Shown here piece by piece: positions 19,820 to 29,216 of a stretch of 64,000 bases of DNA. The translations under genes were made by a program, and so were the position numbers. The DNA is from Cognatundibacterium oligocarboniphilum (GTDB lineage Bacteria; Pseudomonadota; Gammaproteobacteria; Burkholderiales; Burkholderiaceae_D), in NCBI RefSeq assembly GCF_013377855.1, contig NZ_JABXYJ010000005.1, forward strand, positions 62,001 to 126,000, in the 5' to 3' direction. The notes beneath the pieces are model-generated. The model saw nothing but the letters and a program-made list of their open reading frames with translations, was not told where the DNA came from and made no database searches. Numbering within the stretch: the stretch's first letter is position 1; the number at the start of each line of letters is the position of its first letter.

Positions 19820-21085
19820 ATGCCAGGATTGTCTTGGAAGCATTTGCAGAATCTGTTTCAGTTTGCACGCCGCCGTTTGCGTGAGGGACGTTTGCCGCAG
19901 GTGGCTGGCAGTCTGACTTTTACGACGGTATTGGCACTGGTTCCTATTCTGACGGTTGCACTGGCGATTTTTACAGCTTTCCCGTTGTTTAATACATTCC
20001 GCGCCTCGCTGGAGGCGTATTTTGTACAGAATCTGATGCCGAAGGGAATTGCAAATACAATACTCGGTTATCTGACGCAGTTTGCAACCAAGGCCACCAG
20101 ACTATCCGCAGTCGGCGGTATTGCATTAATGTTGACGGCAGTTACAACAATGGCGATGATTGATCGCTCATTCAATCAGATCTGGCAAGTCAAGCGCTCC
20201 CGTCCGCTGTTTCAGCGGATTCTGGTGTATTGGGCGATTGTGACACTGGGGCCATTGCTGATCGGTGGTTCGATTTCGATTACTTCTTACCTGTTCACGG
20301 CGACCAGCGGCATGGTCGGCACAGTACCATTTCTGGGAGGAATGGTTTTCACCCTGATTTCAATTCTGTTTACGACTGGCGCTTTTACACTGCTGTATAT
20401 GTCGGTACCAAACCGTACAGTTAACTGGCGCGATGCAGCCTGGGGCGGCCTGTTTGCAGGATGTGCATTTGAGATTGCCAAGCGTGGATTTGCTATCTTC
20501 GTCACGCATTTTCCAACTTACACTATTGTGTATGGTGCTTTGGCGGCTATTCCGATATTTCTGGTGTGGATTTATTTATCGTGGCTCATTACCCTGATTG
20601 GCGCAGTGATTGCGGCGGCATTACCCGTCGTGAAGTATGAGCGTTGGTGGCATGTCCCTACACCGGGTAGCGCTTTTGAGGATGCCATGAATATCCTTCG
20701 TATCTTGGTCAGGGCAAGAGCAAAAAAAAGCAATGCAATTGTTCAGGTATCTGAAATCCGGCTGGAGACCCGGTTTGGACTGGACGAAATTGAAGGTTTG
20801 CTGGAAAGAATGCTGGAAATGGGGTGGGTGGCAAAAATCACTCCCGATCTGTCCCAGAGTCAATCTGGAACATGGTGGCGCAGTGGTGGGGAGGGGAACG
20901 AATTGTGGACCTTAGCTATTCATCCCGGTGTACTCAGGCTGGCTGATGTGTATAAGGTATTCGTATTTGAACCGGTGCGGGGTAGCCAGTTATCGGCGTT
21001 GGTAGAGGAAGTGATTGAATCCAGTCTCCAAAAAAACCTGGAGCAATATTTTTTAAATATGAACAACAGTGCATCAGCGCAATGA
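19820..21085 (+). CDS. YihY/BrkB-family inner-membrane protein
   Basis: A 421-residue polytopic membrane protein of the YihY (virulence factor BrkB) family. It shows the conserved AGSLTFTTVLALVPILTVALA first helix, the DRSFNQIWQV motif after helix 2, and further helices to about residue 290. A cytoplasmic C-terminal region of about 130 residues looks like a winged-helix domain (ETRFGLDEIEGLLERMLEMGWV), as in the longer members of the family. The family was once proposed to be RNase BN, which was later shown to be incorrect. AAGGAG at 19803-19808 lies upstream. Its stop codon overlaps the start of the GNAT gene (ATGA), so the two are coupled. Confidence 0.9.
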   Translation: MPGLSWKHLQNLFQFARRRLREGRLPQVAGSLTFTTVLALVPILTVALAIFTAFPLFNTFRASLEAYFVQNLMPKGIANTILGYLTQFATKATRLSAVGGIALMLTAVTTMAMIDRSFNQIWQVKRSRPLFQRILVYWAIVTLGPLLIGGSISITSYLFTATSGMVGTVPFLGGMVFTLISILFTTGAFTLLYMSVPNRTVNWRDAAWGGLFAGCAFEIAKRGFAIFVTHFPTYTIVYGALAAIPIFLVWIYLSWLITLIGAVIAAALPVVKYERWWHVPTPGSAFEDAMNILRILVRARAKKSNAIVQVSEIRLETRFGLDEIEGLLERMLEMGWVAKITPDLSQSQSGTWWRSGGEGNELWTLAIHPGVLRLADVYKVFVFEPVRGSQLSALVEEVIESSLQKNLEQYFLNMNNSASAQ

Positions 21086-22134
21086 TGAAATTCAGCCAGA
21101 TCAGTGTCGATGAAATTGATGTTGTTTTAGAGCGTGTATGGCTGCATCAGCGCAACCTGTCACCTGTTTTTCAAAGTCCGTATTATCATCCGGCTTATAC
21201 CAGAATCATGGCTGTGGCACAGCCAGATGTCAGGGTTCTGGTGATCGAAGATCACAACCAGATTATTGGATTTTTCCCTTTTCAGCGTAAGAACGCTTTG
21301 GTTGCCGGACCGGTTGGCGGCAGTCTGACTGACTATCAGGGACCGGTATGCTCACCCGGAATGACGCTTCCCGTCTTAGAGATGTTGCGCGCAGCGCAGG
21401 TGCATTATATGGGGTTTAATCACATGCCTGCCGAACGCAGGGAGTTTGCTGCGTTTTCCTGGGAGCAGAGCCGCTCGCTGACATTGAATCTGGCTGGCGG
21501 ATTTGATGCATATATGCAAACGCTGACTCAATTACGTGATGCTTCCTTATTCAAGAAAACGGAAACCAATCAGCGCAAGTTGACAAAAAAGGCTGGGCCG
21601 TTGCGTTTTGTCATGGAGTCCCGCAGCCGTGATGATTTCCTGGCGTTATTGAAGGGAAAGTCAGCTCAGTTTATTAAAACTGTGGGTGCGAAACATGACA
21701 TATTTGCGGTGCCCTGGATACGTGATGCAGTGAATAATATTTTTGAGCAGACTTCGCCGGAATTTTCCGGCATGCTTTCAACCCTGTATGCCGGAGATCA
21801 TCTGGTGGCGGCCCATTTTGGTATGCGCTCTGGCCAGGTGTTGCATTACTGGTTTCCATGGTATGACACGGATTATGCCGAGTTTTCACCGGGTCTGATT
21901 CTGCTTGCCGCTTGTGCCAGAGAGGCGCAGCAGCATGGTATTACCCTGATTGATCTGGGGCGGGGAGAGCAGGCTTACAAACAGCGTTTCGCAACTGATT
22001 TTATTCCCCTTTGTGAAGGAGCCATCGCTGCTCCGCACCTGATTCGCGATGTACAGATGTGTTACCGTTCGCTGCGGCAGAATCTCAAACAGTCAGCTGC
22101 TGGAAAATTGATCCGTCAATGGAAACAACACTGA
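21082..22134 (+). CDS. GNAT-family (CelD/BcsL-like) acyltransferase
   Basis: The 350-residue protein resembles the Acetyltransf_6/CelD-like GNAT group found in cellulose and exopolysaccharide loci. The N-terminal half shows a GNAT-like strand pattern (VRVLVIEDHNQIIGFFPF). The C-terminal half carries SALxAGDHLVAAHFGMRS-like strands (here MLSTLYAGDHLVAAHFG), then FSPGLILLAACAREA and LIDLGRGEQAYKQRF, the hallmark of the group. The acyl donor is presumably acyl-CoA; the acceptor is unknown and could be a sugar or lipid intermediate. It overlaps yihY by four bases and converges on the priming sugar transferase, so it borders the exopolysaccharide locus. Confidence 0.78.
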   Translation: MMKFSQISVDEIDVVLERVWLHQRNLSPVFQSPYYHPAYTRIMAVAQPDVRVLVIEDHNQIIGFFPFQRKNALVAGPVGGSLTDYQGPVCSPGMTLPVLEMLRAAQVHYMGFNHMPAERREFAAFSWEQSRSLTLNLAGGFDAYMQTLTQLRDASLFKKTETNQRKLTKKAGPLRFVMESRSRDDFLALLKGKSAQFIKTVGAKHDIFAVPWIRDAVNNIFEQTSPEFSGMLSTLYAGDHLVAAHFGMRSGQVLHYWFPWYDTDYAEFSPGLILLAACAREAQQHGITLIDLGRGEQAYKQRFATDFIPLCEGAIAAPHLIRDVQMCYRSLRQNLKQSAAGKLIRQWKQH

Positions 22135-22146
22135 AGTTTTCAGAAA

Positions 22147-23565
22147 TCAGTAAGCGTTTTTGTCACCGAACAGAACCTTGACTGTGCGCCAGATAATGAC
22201 GATATCAAACCAGATCGACCAGTTCTGGAGATAATACAGATCATAATCAACCCTGGCCTGCATTTTTTCCAGCGTTTCCGTTTCTCCCCTGAGTCCATTG
22301 ACTTGCGCCCAGCCGGTAATCCCCGGTTTGATCTTGTGACGGAACATATAACCAGTCACGAGCTTCCGGTATAGCTCATTGTGTTCAATTGCATGGGGTC
22401 GTGGACCTACCAGGCTCATATTACCTTGGAGTACGTTGAATAACTGTGGCAATTCATCCAGCGAGGTTTTGCGGATGAAGCTGCCGAATCTGGTGACCCT
22501 GGTATCCCCGACCTTCGCCTGAATCACTGGCATATCAGACGGAGTGGCTTTCATGCTGCGGAATTTATAAACATTGATTGGTTTTCCGGCGACTCCATAG
22601 CGTTTTTGTTTGAACAGAATCGGACCGGGCGAACTGAGACGGACACCAATGGCAATGACAAGCATGACCGGCGACAATAAAATCAGTCCGATCGTGGCAC
22701 CGATCAGATCCAGCAAGCGCTTGGGTAGCGCGGCTAATCCGATGAATGGAGTTTCGGTAGACGCCAGTACCGGTTTTCCGGCCAACTCCCTTAACTGTAT
22801 GCCTGGCATGCCAAAGATGGCAGACTCTGGAACAAAATAAGTGGTTGCCGTGCTGTCGTATAACACTTCGATGACCTCCATGAGATCTGCAGGTTCTTTA
22901 TTACTAAGACCGATAAAAACCACATCGACGTTGATTTTTCCGGTAGCCGGATCCACGATCCAGTCAACGGCCTCGTTCAGATTCCCCAGTTTTTTTAAAT
23001 CTGCAGGGGGACGGGCTTCACTCCGGTTATCAAAAAAACCGATTACATCAATGGCTGCCAGCGGGGAACTACGCAATTCCTTAACCAGATCAGCACAGGC
23101 TGAATTAGCCCAGACGATCACGGCCTTGCGGCGGCGCGCCGGATTCGAGTAGTACAGGATCGCGGTAGCCCGAACCAGTATTGCTGTCAGCATCAGCACG
23201 AAAGGTGTGCTTGCCAGCCACAGCAGCATCACCAAACGCGATAGCTGTTCTGCCGCTTTATCAACATAGGCGGTCAGTAAAACCACCATGAAAACGACAA
23301 ACCAGCGCCAGGTCAGTTTGGGAAATATGGTCAGTGGCTTTTTTGTTTGCAGGGCATTCAGCAGGCGATGACTGGAAAATACAATCACGCTGGTGAGTGC
23401 TGCAATCAGCAGGCGTACCCCAAAAATCTCTGGTTCGACATGTTCAACATTAATAATGATGACAAATAATGTTATGCAGATGACTGATCCGAACAATATC
23501 CCTATCAATACAGAAAGTAGATGTGCCGGCTGGGATGATCGTTCCGGAGAATAAGAATTGAACAT
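22147..23565 (-). CDS. Undecaprenyl-phosphate sugar phosphotransferase (WcaJ-like, priming enzyme)
   Basis: This 472-residue inner-membrane protein is predicted to move a sugar-1-phosphate (often glucose) from a UDP-sugar to undecaprenyl phosphate, the first step of exopolysaccharide assembly. The N-terminal half has four to five transmembrane helices and a Rossmann-like CoA-binding_3 domain (about 140-250). The C-terminal bacterial sugar-transferase domain (about 275-470) starts with a membrane segment after KRLLDLIG and has YKFRSMK, RKTSLDELPQLFNVL, SLVGPRPHA and KPGITGWAQVNG, all diagnostic. It forms a leftward pair with the GT2 gene upstream of it and lies at one edge of the exopolysaccharide locus. 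Confidence 0.92.
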   Translation of the reverse strand: MFNSYSPERSSQPAHLLSVLIGILFGSVICITLFVIIINVEHVEPEIFGVRLLIAALTSVIVFSSHRLLNALQTKKPLTIFPKLTWRWFVVFMVVLLTAYVDKAAEQLSRLVMLLWLASTPFVLMLTAILVRATAILYYSNPARRRKAVIVWANSACADLVKELRSSPLAAIDVIGFFDNRSEARPPADLKKLGNLNEAVDWIVDPATGKINVDVVFIGLSNKEPADLMEVIEVLYDSTATTYFVPESAIFGMPGIQLRELAGKPVLASTETPFIGLAALPKRLLDLIGATIGLILLSPVMLVIAIGVRLSSPGPILFKQKRYGVAGKPINVYKFRSMKATPSDMPVIQAKVGDTRVTRFGSFIRKTSLDELPQLFNVLQGNMSLVGPRPHAIEHNELYRKLVTGYMFRHKIKPGITGWAQVNGLRGETETLEKMQARVDYDLYYLQNWSIWFDIVIIWRTVKVLFGDKNAY

Positions 23566-23583
23566 AAACTGAACTGGGTTTTA

Positions 23584-24546
23584 TCAGGTTTTGTTTTTGA
23601 ATATCAGATTTTTGATCTGGGCCAACTGCCATTGGTGCAAATGTTGTCTGAACTCCGGATTGTCATAACGGGGAGCGCCTCTCAGTGCGGCCCCCAGATA
23701 GCCCGCAATAATCAGCAGGCCGCCAATGACAAACGGTTTTTCACGCATTCTGAAAATTCCGGAAGCGATTGCATATAAAGGATGGTAACCCATAAACCAG
23801 ATACCCCGTCCCCAGCGCAAGCGGCCGCGATACACATTTTTATCGGATGATCCCATCAGCCGGTGGTGCATCAGGATGGCATCAGGGTGATAAAAACTGA
23901 GTGTGTTCCAGCCTTTCATCCGGGCGGTATGAACATCGATGCCATCCCACAGCACTTCCTCCACAAAACCACCGATTTGTTCAAATGCTTCCCGGCGGTA
24001 GAGTTTGAATTGTCCGGCGACATGCTCATCAATGATGATTTCCTCGATTTTCTTTCCGTCTTCTTCCCGGAATACTTTGCCTGAGACGGCGGCCAGTTTG
24101 CTGTCGTTTGCAAATTTTTCGAACATGATTTCCAGGTAGCGCGGACCAAAAGACATATCGCCATCGAGTTTGGCAATGTAGGCGTAGTCCTGGTTTGCTA
24201 TCTGGGTAATGCCGTATTTAAAGGCTGCCACGACCCCGCCGCCGACTTTCCGGAATCCCCGGTCTGGTCGCTGCACCAGGCGTATGAAGGGGTATTGGCG
24301 GGCATATTGACGGACGATTTCAGGTGTCTCATCTTTTGAGCCGTCGTCCACGATGATCCATTCAACCGGCCTCACGGTCTGTCTGACCATGGAATCGAGC
24401 GTCAGGCGAATCAGCCCGGCTTCATCCCTGACGGGGGCAATGATGACTAGCGGAACCACTGTCTGCGGGTGACTGGACACGTCCTGTGGAGACGGTGGCG
24501 TGACAGGGGGGGGCGGTGTTGTGGTCATGGATCGGCTTTCAGTCAT
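23584..24546 (-). CDS. Family 2 glycosyltransferase
   Basis: A GT-A fold inverting glycosyltransferase of 320 residues. Motifs include IIAPVRDEAGLIRLTLDSMVRQ, the VDDGSKDETPEIV nucleotide-binding Asp pair near residue 67, AKLDGDMSF as the DxD metal-binding motif, and a WDGIDVHTARMKGW acceptor region. One or two hydrophobic segments near 255-290 suggest membrane association. The first 25 residues are a Pro/Thr-rich tail that may be too long, since a second ATG lies at 24528. It is read in the same direction as the priming sugar transferase and probably adds the second or a later sugar. Confidence 0.88.
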   Translation of the reverse strand: MTESRSMTTTPPPPVTPPSPQDVSSHPQTVVPLVIIAPVRDEAGLIRLTLDSMVRQTVRPVEWIIVDDGSKDETPEIVRQYARQYPFIRLVQRPDRGFRKVGGGVVAAFKYGITQIANQDYAYIAKLDGDMSFGPRYLEIMFEKFANDSKLAAVSGKVFREEDGKKIEEIIIDEHVAGQFKLYRREAFEQIGGFVEEVLWDGIDVHTARMKGWNTLSFYHPDAILMHHRLMGSSDKNVYRGRLRWGRGIWFMGYHPLYAIASGIFRMREKPFVIGGLLIIAGYLGAALRGAPRYDNPEFRQHLHQWQLAQIKNLIFKNKT

Positions 24547-24904
24547 TGGCAGAATCTATTTCAATCTCAGGACAGACATAAACTTATGATGCTGACTATC
24601 GTATTAGTGTGTTTTAAAGCGCAGAGACAATCATCATCAGACAGGACGATTAACTGATTTCTGCATCGCGCCAAGCACGCCAGGAGGCAAATAATTTTTG
24701 TTCCCGTCGATGAAATACGTCTGGTAATGTTATATGAGCAAGAGTTAAGTTACAATTTGTTAATGGTTAATAATTGTTATGCGGCATTTATTTCTTCACA
24801 CTCAAAAGAATGCCTGAGTAATATTCATCCATTCAGGAGAAATATCCTGTTTCACCGGCATTGGCAAGATAGAATAATCCGATTGATTCTTTTTTTAGTG
24901 TGTA
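24547..24904. promoter_or_regulatory. Divergent control region of the exopolysaccharide locus
   Basis: This AT-rich, gene-free stretch of 358 bases separates the leftward GT2/sugar-transferase pair from the rightward epsE operon. An inverted repeat ACAATT (24752-24757) / AATTGT (24772-24777) lies within a run of TTAA-type sequence (GTTAATGGTTAATAATTG) and could be an operator. No clean sigma-70 promoter with proper spacing was found on either strand. Confidence 0.45.
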
Positions 24905-25870
24905 ATGATCTTCCCTCTCATCGTTAAAGTGAACTTGTGCCTGGCAAGGCAAGTGCTGCTTACCTTTCTGTTATGTGTTGGCTGGAGTACGCTTTTTGCG
25001 CAGGAAACGAATTCTGTTGCTCCGCTGAAGATGGAGGCTGCGCTGCGCAGGTTACCATCTGCATCCAAGATCTCAGCATCAGACACTATCCCGGATAAGC
25101 CGGTTGATGCCGGACTGAGTCAGTCAGTGCAATTTCCAGATGTAATCGGCGAGGGGGATCAGTTGCTGATCACGGTATTCGGGCAACCTGACATGAGTGC
25201 TGACGTGTTGGTGGGGGCAAGCGGCATCATTACGCTGCCTCTGGTTGGCGTGATTGAAGTCAAAGGTAAAACCGCCAGCGAAGTCGCCATGCAATTTGCC
25301 CGTAAGCTGGAACAGGGACAATATTTGCTGGACCCGAAAGTGTCAGTCAAAGTCGTTCAGCAAATCAGCCGTAGTTTTTCTGTATTGGGAGAAGTGTTGC
25401 GCCCCGGAAGATATCCCTTACAGGGACCGGTCTCCATGCTTGAGGCGCTGAGTCTGGCGGGCGGAACTACTACCAGGGCAGATAAAAGTCTGCGTGTTCT
25501 GCGTAGAAAGCTATCTGCCAGCGCAACGGCACCTCAGGAAGTGCTTTCTCTGAAGCTGGATCTGGAGGAGGGAAAAAATCAGACCGCGCTGATGCAATCA
25601 GTTTTACCGAATGATGTGTTAATTATTGGGCAGCAGAAGAATTTTTATGTGTATGGTGAAGTCCGGCGACCAGGTATGTATCCGGTGGAAACCGAGCTGA
25701 ACATCATGCGTGTTCTGGCGATTGGCGGTGGTGTCACTGACAGGGGATCAACGTCACGCATGTTGATTTACCGGAAATCGGATAGTGGCAATATACAGGC
25801 AGTTCCTGCCACTCTGACCGATCCGGTGTTGCCTGGTGATGTGGTGTTTGTTAACGAAAGAATTTTTTAA
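24905..25870 (+). CDS. epsE: Polysaccharide export outer-membrane protein, EpsE/Wza-type
   Basis: The 321-residue protein is predicted to build the outer-membrane secretin-like channel for the polymer. After a signal peptide (to about residue 35) comes the polysaccharide export domain: IGEGDQLLITVFGQPDMSADVLV and IITLPLVGVIEVKGKTASEV (residues about 80-125), then two SLBB beta-grasp domains (VLGEVLRPGRYPLQGPVSMLEALSLAGG and VYGEVRRPGMYPVETELNIMRVLAIGGG). The mature N-terminus has no lipobox Cys. Unlike Wza it lacks a long C-terminal barrel helix, as usual for EpsE-type proteins of betaproteobacteria. It is followed within 10 bases by the EpsF gene. Confidence 0.9.
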   Translation: MIFPLIVKVNLCLARQVLLTFLLCVGWSTLFAQETNSVAPLKMEAALRRLPSASKISASDTIPDKPVDAGLSQSVQFPDVIGEGDQLLITVFGQPDMSADVLVGASGIITLPLVGVIEVKGKTASEVAMQFARKLEQGQYLLDPKVSVKVVQQISRSFSVLGEVLRPGRYPLQGPVSMLEALSLAGGTTTRADKSLRVLRRKLSASATAPQEVLSLKLDLEEGKNQTALMQSVLPNDVLIIGQQKNFYVYGEVRRPGMYPVETELNIMRVLAIGGGVTDRGSTSRMLIYRKSDSGNIQAVPATLTDPVLPGDVVFVNERIF

Positions 25871-25878
25871 CACAGCCG

Positions 25879-27318
25879 ATGCGACCTTCTTCTAACGAAC
25901 TCATTCTCTCCTTCACGCAGATTGGCGCCATGCTGCGCGCCAGACGGCACCTGATTTTTGTGATTGTAGTCATCACTGTTTTACTGGCAGGTATTTCCAG
26001 TTTTCTGTTACCGAAAACCTATGTGGCAGTTGCGGATATTTATATTGATTACCGCATGAATGATCCTATCAGCGGCAAGCAGTTTCACCCTTTGCAGGAC
26101 GAGAGCTATCTGCAGACACAATTCGACGTGATCAAAAGTGTGCAGGTTGCCGAGCGTGTAATCGCTGATCTGCATTTGCAGGATGTTCCTGCGAACAAGA
26201 AGTTGATTGCGCAGTATGGATCAGAGAGCGCAATGCGTATTATCGCAGAATCAATCACCCGTAATATTGAGGTTGCTCCACACAAAAACAGTCGCGTGAT
26301 TGAAATTCAATATGCTGCATCCACGCCCGAACATGCGCGTGATGTGGTCAATGCCGTAGTCAAGGCTTACATCAACTTGTCGCTGGAAATGATGAATGCC
26401 CCGGCGCGCGCGCGCAAGGAGCAGTATAACTCCCAACTCGAATCACTGAGCCGGCAGATGGATGATATCCAGAAAAAACTCACTGCCTATCAGGAGCAAT
26501 ATCAGATCGTGGATGTGGATGAACGCGTCGATGTGGAATCTCGTCAGATGAGCTCCCTCAGTGCACGGATTCTGGATATTCAGCTACAGAAAGTAGAAGC
26601 ACAGGCAAAGCGGCAGTCACTGGAAAAACTGCTGAAGCAAGGAAATCTGAATTCTGATATTCCTGAAATTGCAGGTATCGGTCATATATCCGGCGTCAAA
26701 TCCGCATTGATCGCACTCGATGCACAACTGGCAAATGCGAAGGCGACACTGGGTGTGCGTCATCCCAGGTACATCGCCATCCAGAATGAACGGCAGGCAT
26801 TAAACGATAAGCTGCAGCGCGAGGCGGCAACGGCTATGGATTCTTTAATGGCAGTTGAAGGACGGTTGGCACAGCAACAAAAGGTCATGGAAGATGAGTT
26901 GGCGAGTTATCAGAAAAAGACATTCGAAAATAAAAAACATCGTGATGTCATCAGTTCCTATCAGCGCCAATTGGACAGTGTGCAAAAAGTGTATAACGCA
27001 GCGATTCAGAAGTTTGATGAATTGCTGATGACCAGTAATGTGGCGATTTCCGATGCAACAGTGATGCAATGGGCCGATTTGCCCAAGAAACATGCCAAGC
27101 CGATTCTCAGAAAAAATCTGATTTTTGGCATGATCGCAGGGTTATTGTTTGCATTAAGCACAGCTTTTTTGCTTGAGCTTTCACAAAGGCGCGTGCGTTG
27201 TCTTGAAGATCTGGAAAAGGAATTCAGTGTGCCGGTGATGGCGCATATCGGTTTTGGTGAAAGCATATGGAAAGTGAAATCCGATGGCCGGAAAACGGAA
27301 GGAACATCGCATGTCTGA
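25879..27318 (+). CDS. epsF: Chain-length determinant protein EpsF (Wzz-like)
   Basis: A 479-residue polysaccharide co-polymerase that sets polymer length. Two transmembrane helices (about 27-47 and 415-435) flank a large periplasmic part with extensive coiled coil (about 175-380). The Wzz N-terminal signature includes VADIYIDYRMNDPI, and the proline-rich end before the second helix is ADLPKKHAKPILRKN. It has no kinase domain; that is supplied by the overlapping EpsG gene (eight bases overlap). The arrangement EpsE-EpsF-EpsG matches methanolan-type loci. Confidence 0.92.
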   Translation: MRPSSNELILSFTQIGAMLRARRHLIFVIVVITVLLAGISSFLLPKTYVAVADIYIDYRMNDPISGKQFHPLQDESYLQTQFDVIKSVQVAERVIADLHLQDVPANKKLIAQYGSESAMRIIAESITRNIEVAPHKNSRVIEIQYAASTPEHARDVVNAVVKAYINLSLEMMNAPARARKEQYNSQLESLSRQMDDIQKKLTAYQEQYQIVDVDERVDVESRQMSSLSARILDIQLQKVEAQAKRQSLEKLLKQGNLNSDIPEIAGIGHISGVKSALIALDAQLANAKATLGVRHPRYIAIQNERQALNDKLQREAATAMDSLMAVEGRLAQQQKVMEDELASYQKKTFENKKHRDVISSYQRQLDSVQKVYNAAIQKFDELLMTSNVAISDATVMQWADLPKKHAKPILRKNLIFGMIAGLLFALSTAFLLELSQRRVRCLEDLEKEFSVPVMAHIGFGESIWKVKSDGRKTEGTSHV

Positions 27319-28258
27319 ATGGAAAAACCCGGAACATGCATCCGTCAGAGTTGGTCGTCTTGGTGAGTTATTTTTGCAAAAAGGCTTACTGACAGCTCAG
27401 CAGATTGAGCAGATTGCGCAGGAACAGAAACTCAAAAAACTGCGTTTTGGCGATGCTGCATTGAGTCTGGGATTGCTGAGTCAGGCAGAAATTGATTCTG
27501 CGCTGGGAGAGCAGTTTGGCTACAGCAGCAAAGAATTAATGAATGGTGTTGCTGATCCGGGGCTGCGTTTTTTGCATGCGCCGTTCTCAAAAGAGGCAGA
27601 AGAAATTCGTCGTTTACGCAGCGAATTGTTATTGCGCTTCAGTACGCAGGAAAAGATCAGTATTGCGCTGATCAGTCCGGGTTCTGATGAGGGCAAGAGT
27701 TATATGGCGATCAGTCTGGCAATTGCCTTATCTCAGATTGGGCGGAAGACGTTATTGATTGATGCCGACTTACGTACTGGCAATCTACATGACTATCTGG
27801 CACTTGGCACCCAGGATGGGCTTTCGTCGGTTCTGGCAGGTCGTATTCCGTATCAGCAAGCGTTGATTCCGCTGATGCCTGATCTGCATATATTGCCATC
27901 GGGGCCGCGTCCTCCTAATCCGTTGGAAATCTTGCGTGTTCCGCGAATGAGTCAGCTTTTAGAGTCCTGTGCAGGTCAGTTTGATACATTTGTTGTTGAT
28001 ACTTATGCTGCGACGCAGGCTTCCGATGCTCAGCTGGTTGCGCACCAGTTGGGTTATGCGCTGCTGGTAGCGAAACAGGATGTGACTCTGATTAACGATA
28101 TCCGCCAAACACAAAGTACGATGCAGGCAGCAGGGGTCGATATTATCGGAACGATCTTTAATGAGTCGTCTGCTGCCAGTCATGTAAAGGGATGGCGCAA
28201 TCGCCTGATATCGTTGCCGGGATTGTCTTTTCTGAAAACTTATCTGGGACAGAACTGA
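27311..28258 (+). CDS. epsG: Chain-length determinant tyrosine kinase EpsG
   Basis: This is a bacterial tyrosine kinase of the CpsD/CapB type that partners EpsF. The start at 27311 has GGAAGGAA upstream and overlaps the epsF stop by eight bases. The 315-residue protein has an N-terminal GspE/MshEN-like domain (about residues 10-80: RVGRLGELFLQKGLLTAQQ), an unusual but recurrent fusion in EpsG proteins. The kinase domain follows (about 105-310) with Walker A SPGSDEGKSY, Walker A' LIDADLRTG and the VDTYAATQASDAQ Walker B region. The C-terminus is not visibly Tyr-rich. Confidence 0.9.
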   Translation: MSEWKNPEHASVRVGRLGELFLQKGLLTAQQIEQIAQEQKLKKLRFGDAALSLGLLSQAEIDSALGEQFGYSSKELMNGVADPGLRFLHAPFSKEAEEIRRLRSELLLRFSTQEKISIALISPGSDEGKSYMAISLAIALSQIGRKTLLIDADLRTGNLHDYLALGTQDGLSSVLAGRIPYQQALIPLMPDLHILPSGPRPPNPLEILRVPRMSQLLESCAGQFDTFVVDTYAATQASDAQLVAHQLGYALLVAKQDVTLINDIRQTQSTMQAAGVDIIGTIFNESSAASHVKGWRNRLISLPGLSFLKTYLGQN

Positions 28259-28262
28259 TTTT

Positions 28263-29201
28263 ATGATCCGGGTCAGTATCTGTATTTGCACATTCCGGCG
28301 TCCCGAACTTTTACGCCGCCTTCTGCAGGCTGTTTTTTCGCAGGAGGGTTTTTCCGATGTATTGGAGGTCGTCGTCGTTGATAACGATCCGGCGCAGTCC
28401 GCTGCACAGGTGTTGACTGATTTCGGGCATCAATATGGCAACAGGCTGATTGCATTGGCGCTGCAGACGCCAAATATTTCTTTAGCCAGGAATGCGGCTA
28501 TTCACGCCGCGAGTGCTGATTGGATCGGCATGGTCGATGATGATGAGTGCCCTGAGCGCGACTGGTTACTGAATCTGTTTTCAGCGCAGCAAAAATATCA
28601 GGCAGATGTGGTGTTTGCGCCGGTCGTGCCCGAATATCAGAATGCTGTTCCCGGCTGGATCCGTCGTGGTGCTTATTTTGACCGGAGACGATTATTGACC
28701 GGTACCCAGATTCGTCTTCAGGATGCGCGTAGCGGCAATGTGCTGGTCCGGAAACAGACGTTAACCGCCATTGACACCGGCTCACCGGATGCCGGACCGT
28801 TTGATCCTGCCTATGGCCAGACCGGCGGTGAGGATTCCATGCTGTTCAGACAATTGGATTTCGCAGGAGCACGCATGATCTGGTGCGATGAGGCGCCTGT
28901 CTCCGAAATCGTTCCTGTCGAGCGTGCCACGGCAACCTGGTTGCTTAACAGGTCGTTCCGTACCGGGCAGTTATATATGCGCACCGAGCTGGCATGCATC
29001 CCCCTGAAGCAACGTCGGAAGCGGGCAGTTTTTCTCTCAATAAAAGCCATTGTGCAGGCCGGAGCGGCGTTGTTATTCAGTGTACTGTTGATGTTGTTTG
29101 CTCCGCTGAAAGCCTTTTCCTGGCTGCGGATATGCGTCTCTCAGTTGGGCAAATTAAACCATTTTCGTGGCCGACTATTTGCTGCCTATGGTGAAAAATA
29201 A
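28263..29201 (+). CDS. Family 2 glycosyltransferase
   Basis: A 312-residue GT-A glycosyltransferase in the epsEFG operon. The N-terminal strand is VSICICTFRRPELLRRLLQAV, with DNDP as the first Asp motif. The DxD motif is VDDDECPERD near residue 92, followed by GGEDSMLFRQLDF, which resembles the catalytic-base E-D region. One or two C-terminal hydrophobic helices (about 255-285) suggest membrane anchoring. Donor and acceptor sugars cannot be read from the sequence. It follows epsG by four bases and precedes the acyltransferase by 15. Confidence 0.88.
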   Translation: MIRVSICICTFRRPELLRRLLQAVFSQEGFSDVLEVVVVDNDPAQSAAQVLTDFGHQYGNRLIALALQTPNISLARNAAIHAASADWIGMVDDDECPERDWLLNLFSAQQKYQADVVFAPVVPEYQNAVPGWIRRGAYFDRRRLLTGTQIRLQDARSGNVLVRKQTLTAIDTGSPDAGPFDPAYGQTGGEDSMLFRQLDFAGARMIWCDEAPVSEIVPVERATATWLLNRSFRTGQLYMRTELACIPLKQRRKRAVFLSIKAIVQAGAALLFSVLLMLFAPLKAFSWLRICVSQLGKLNHFRGRLFAAYGEK

Positions 29202-29216
29202 TGCAGCATCTTTTGA

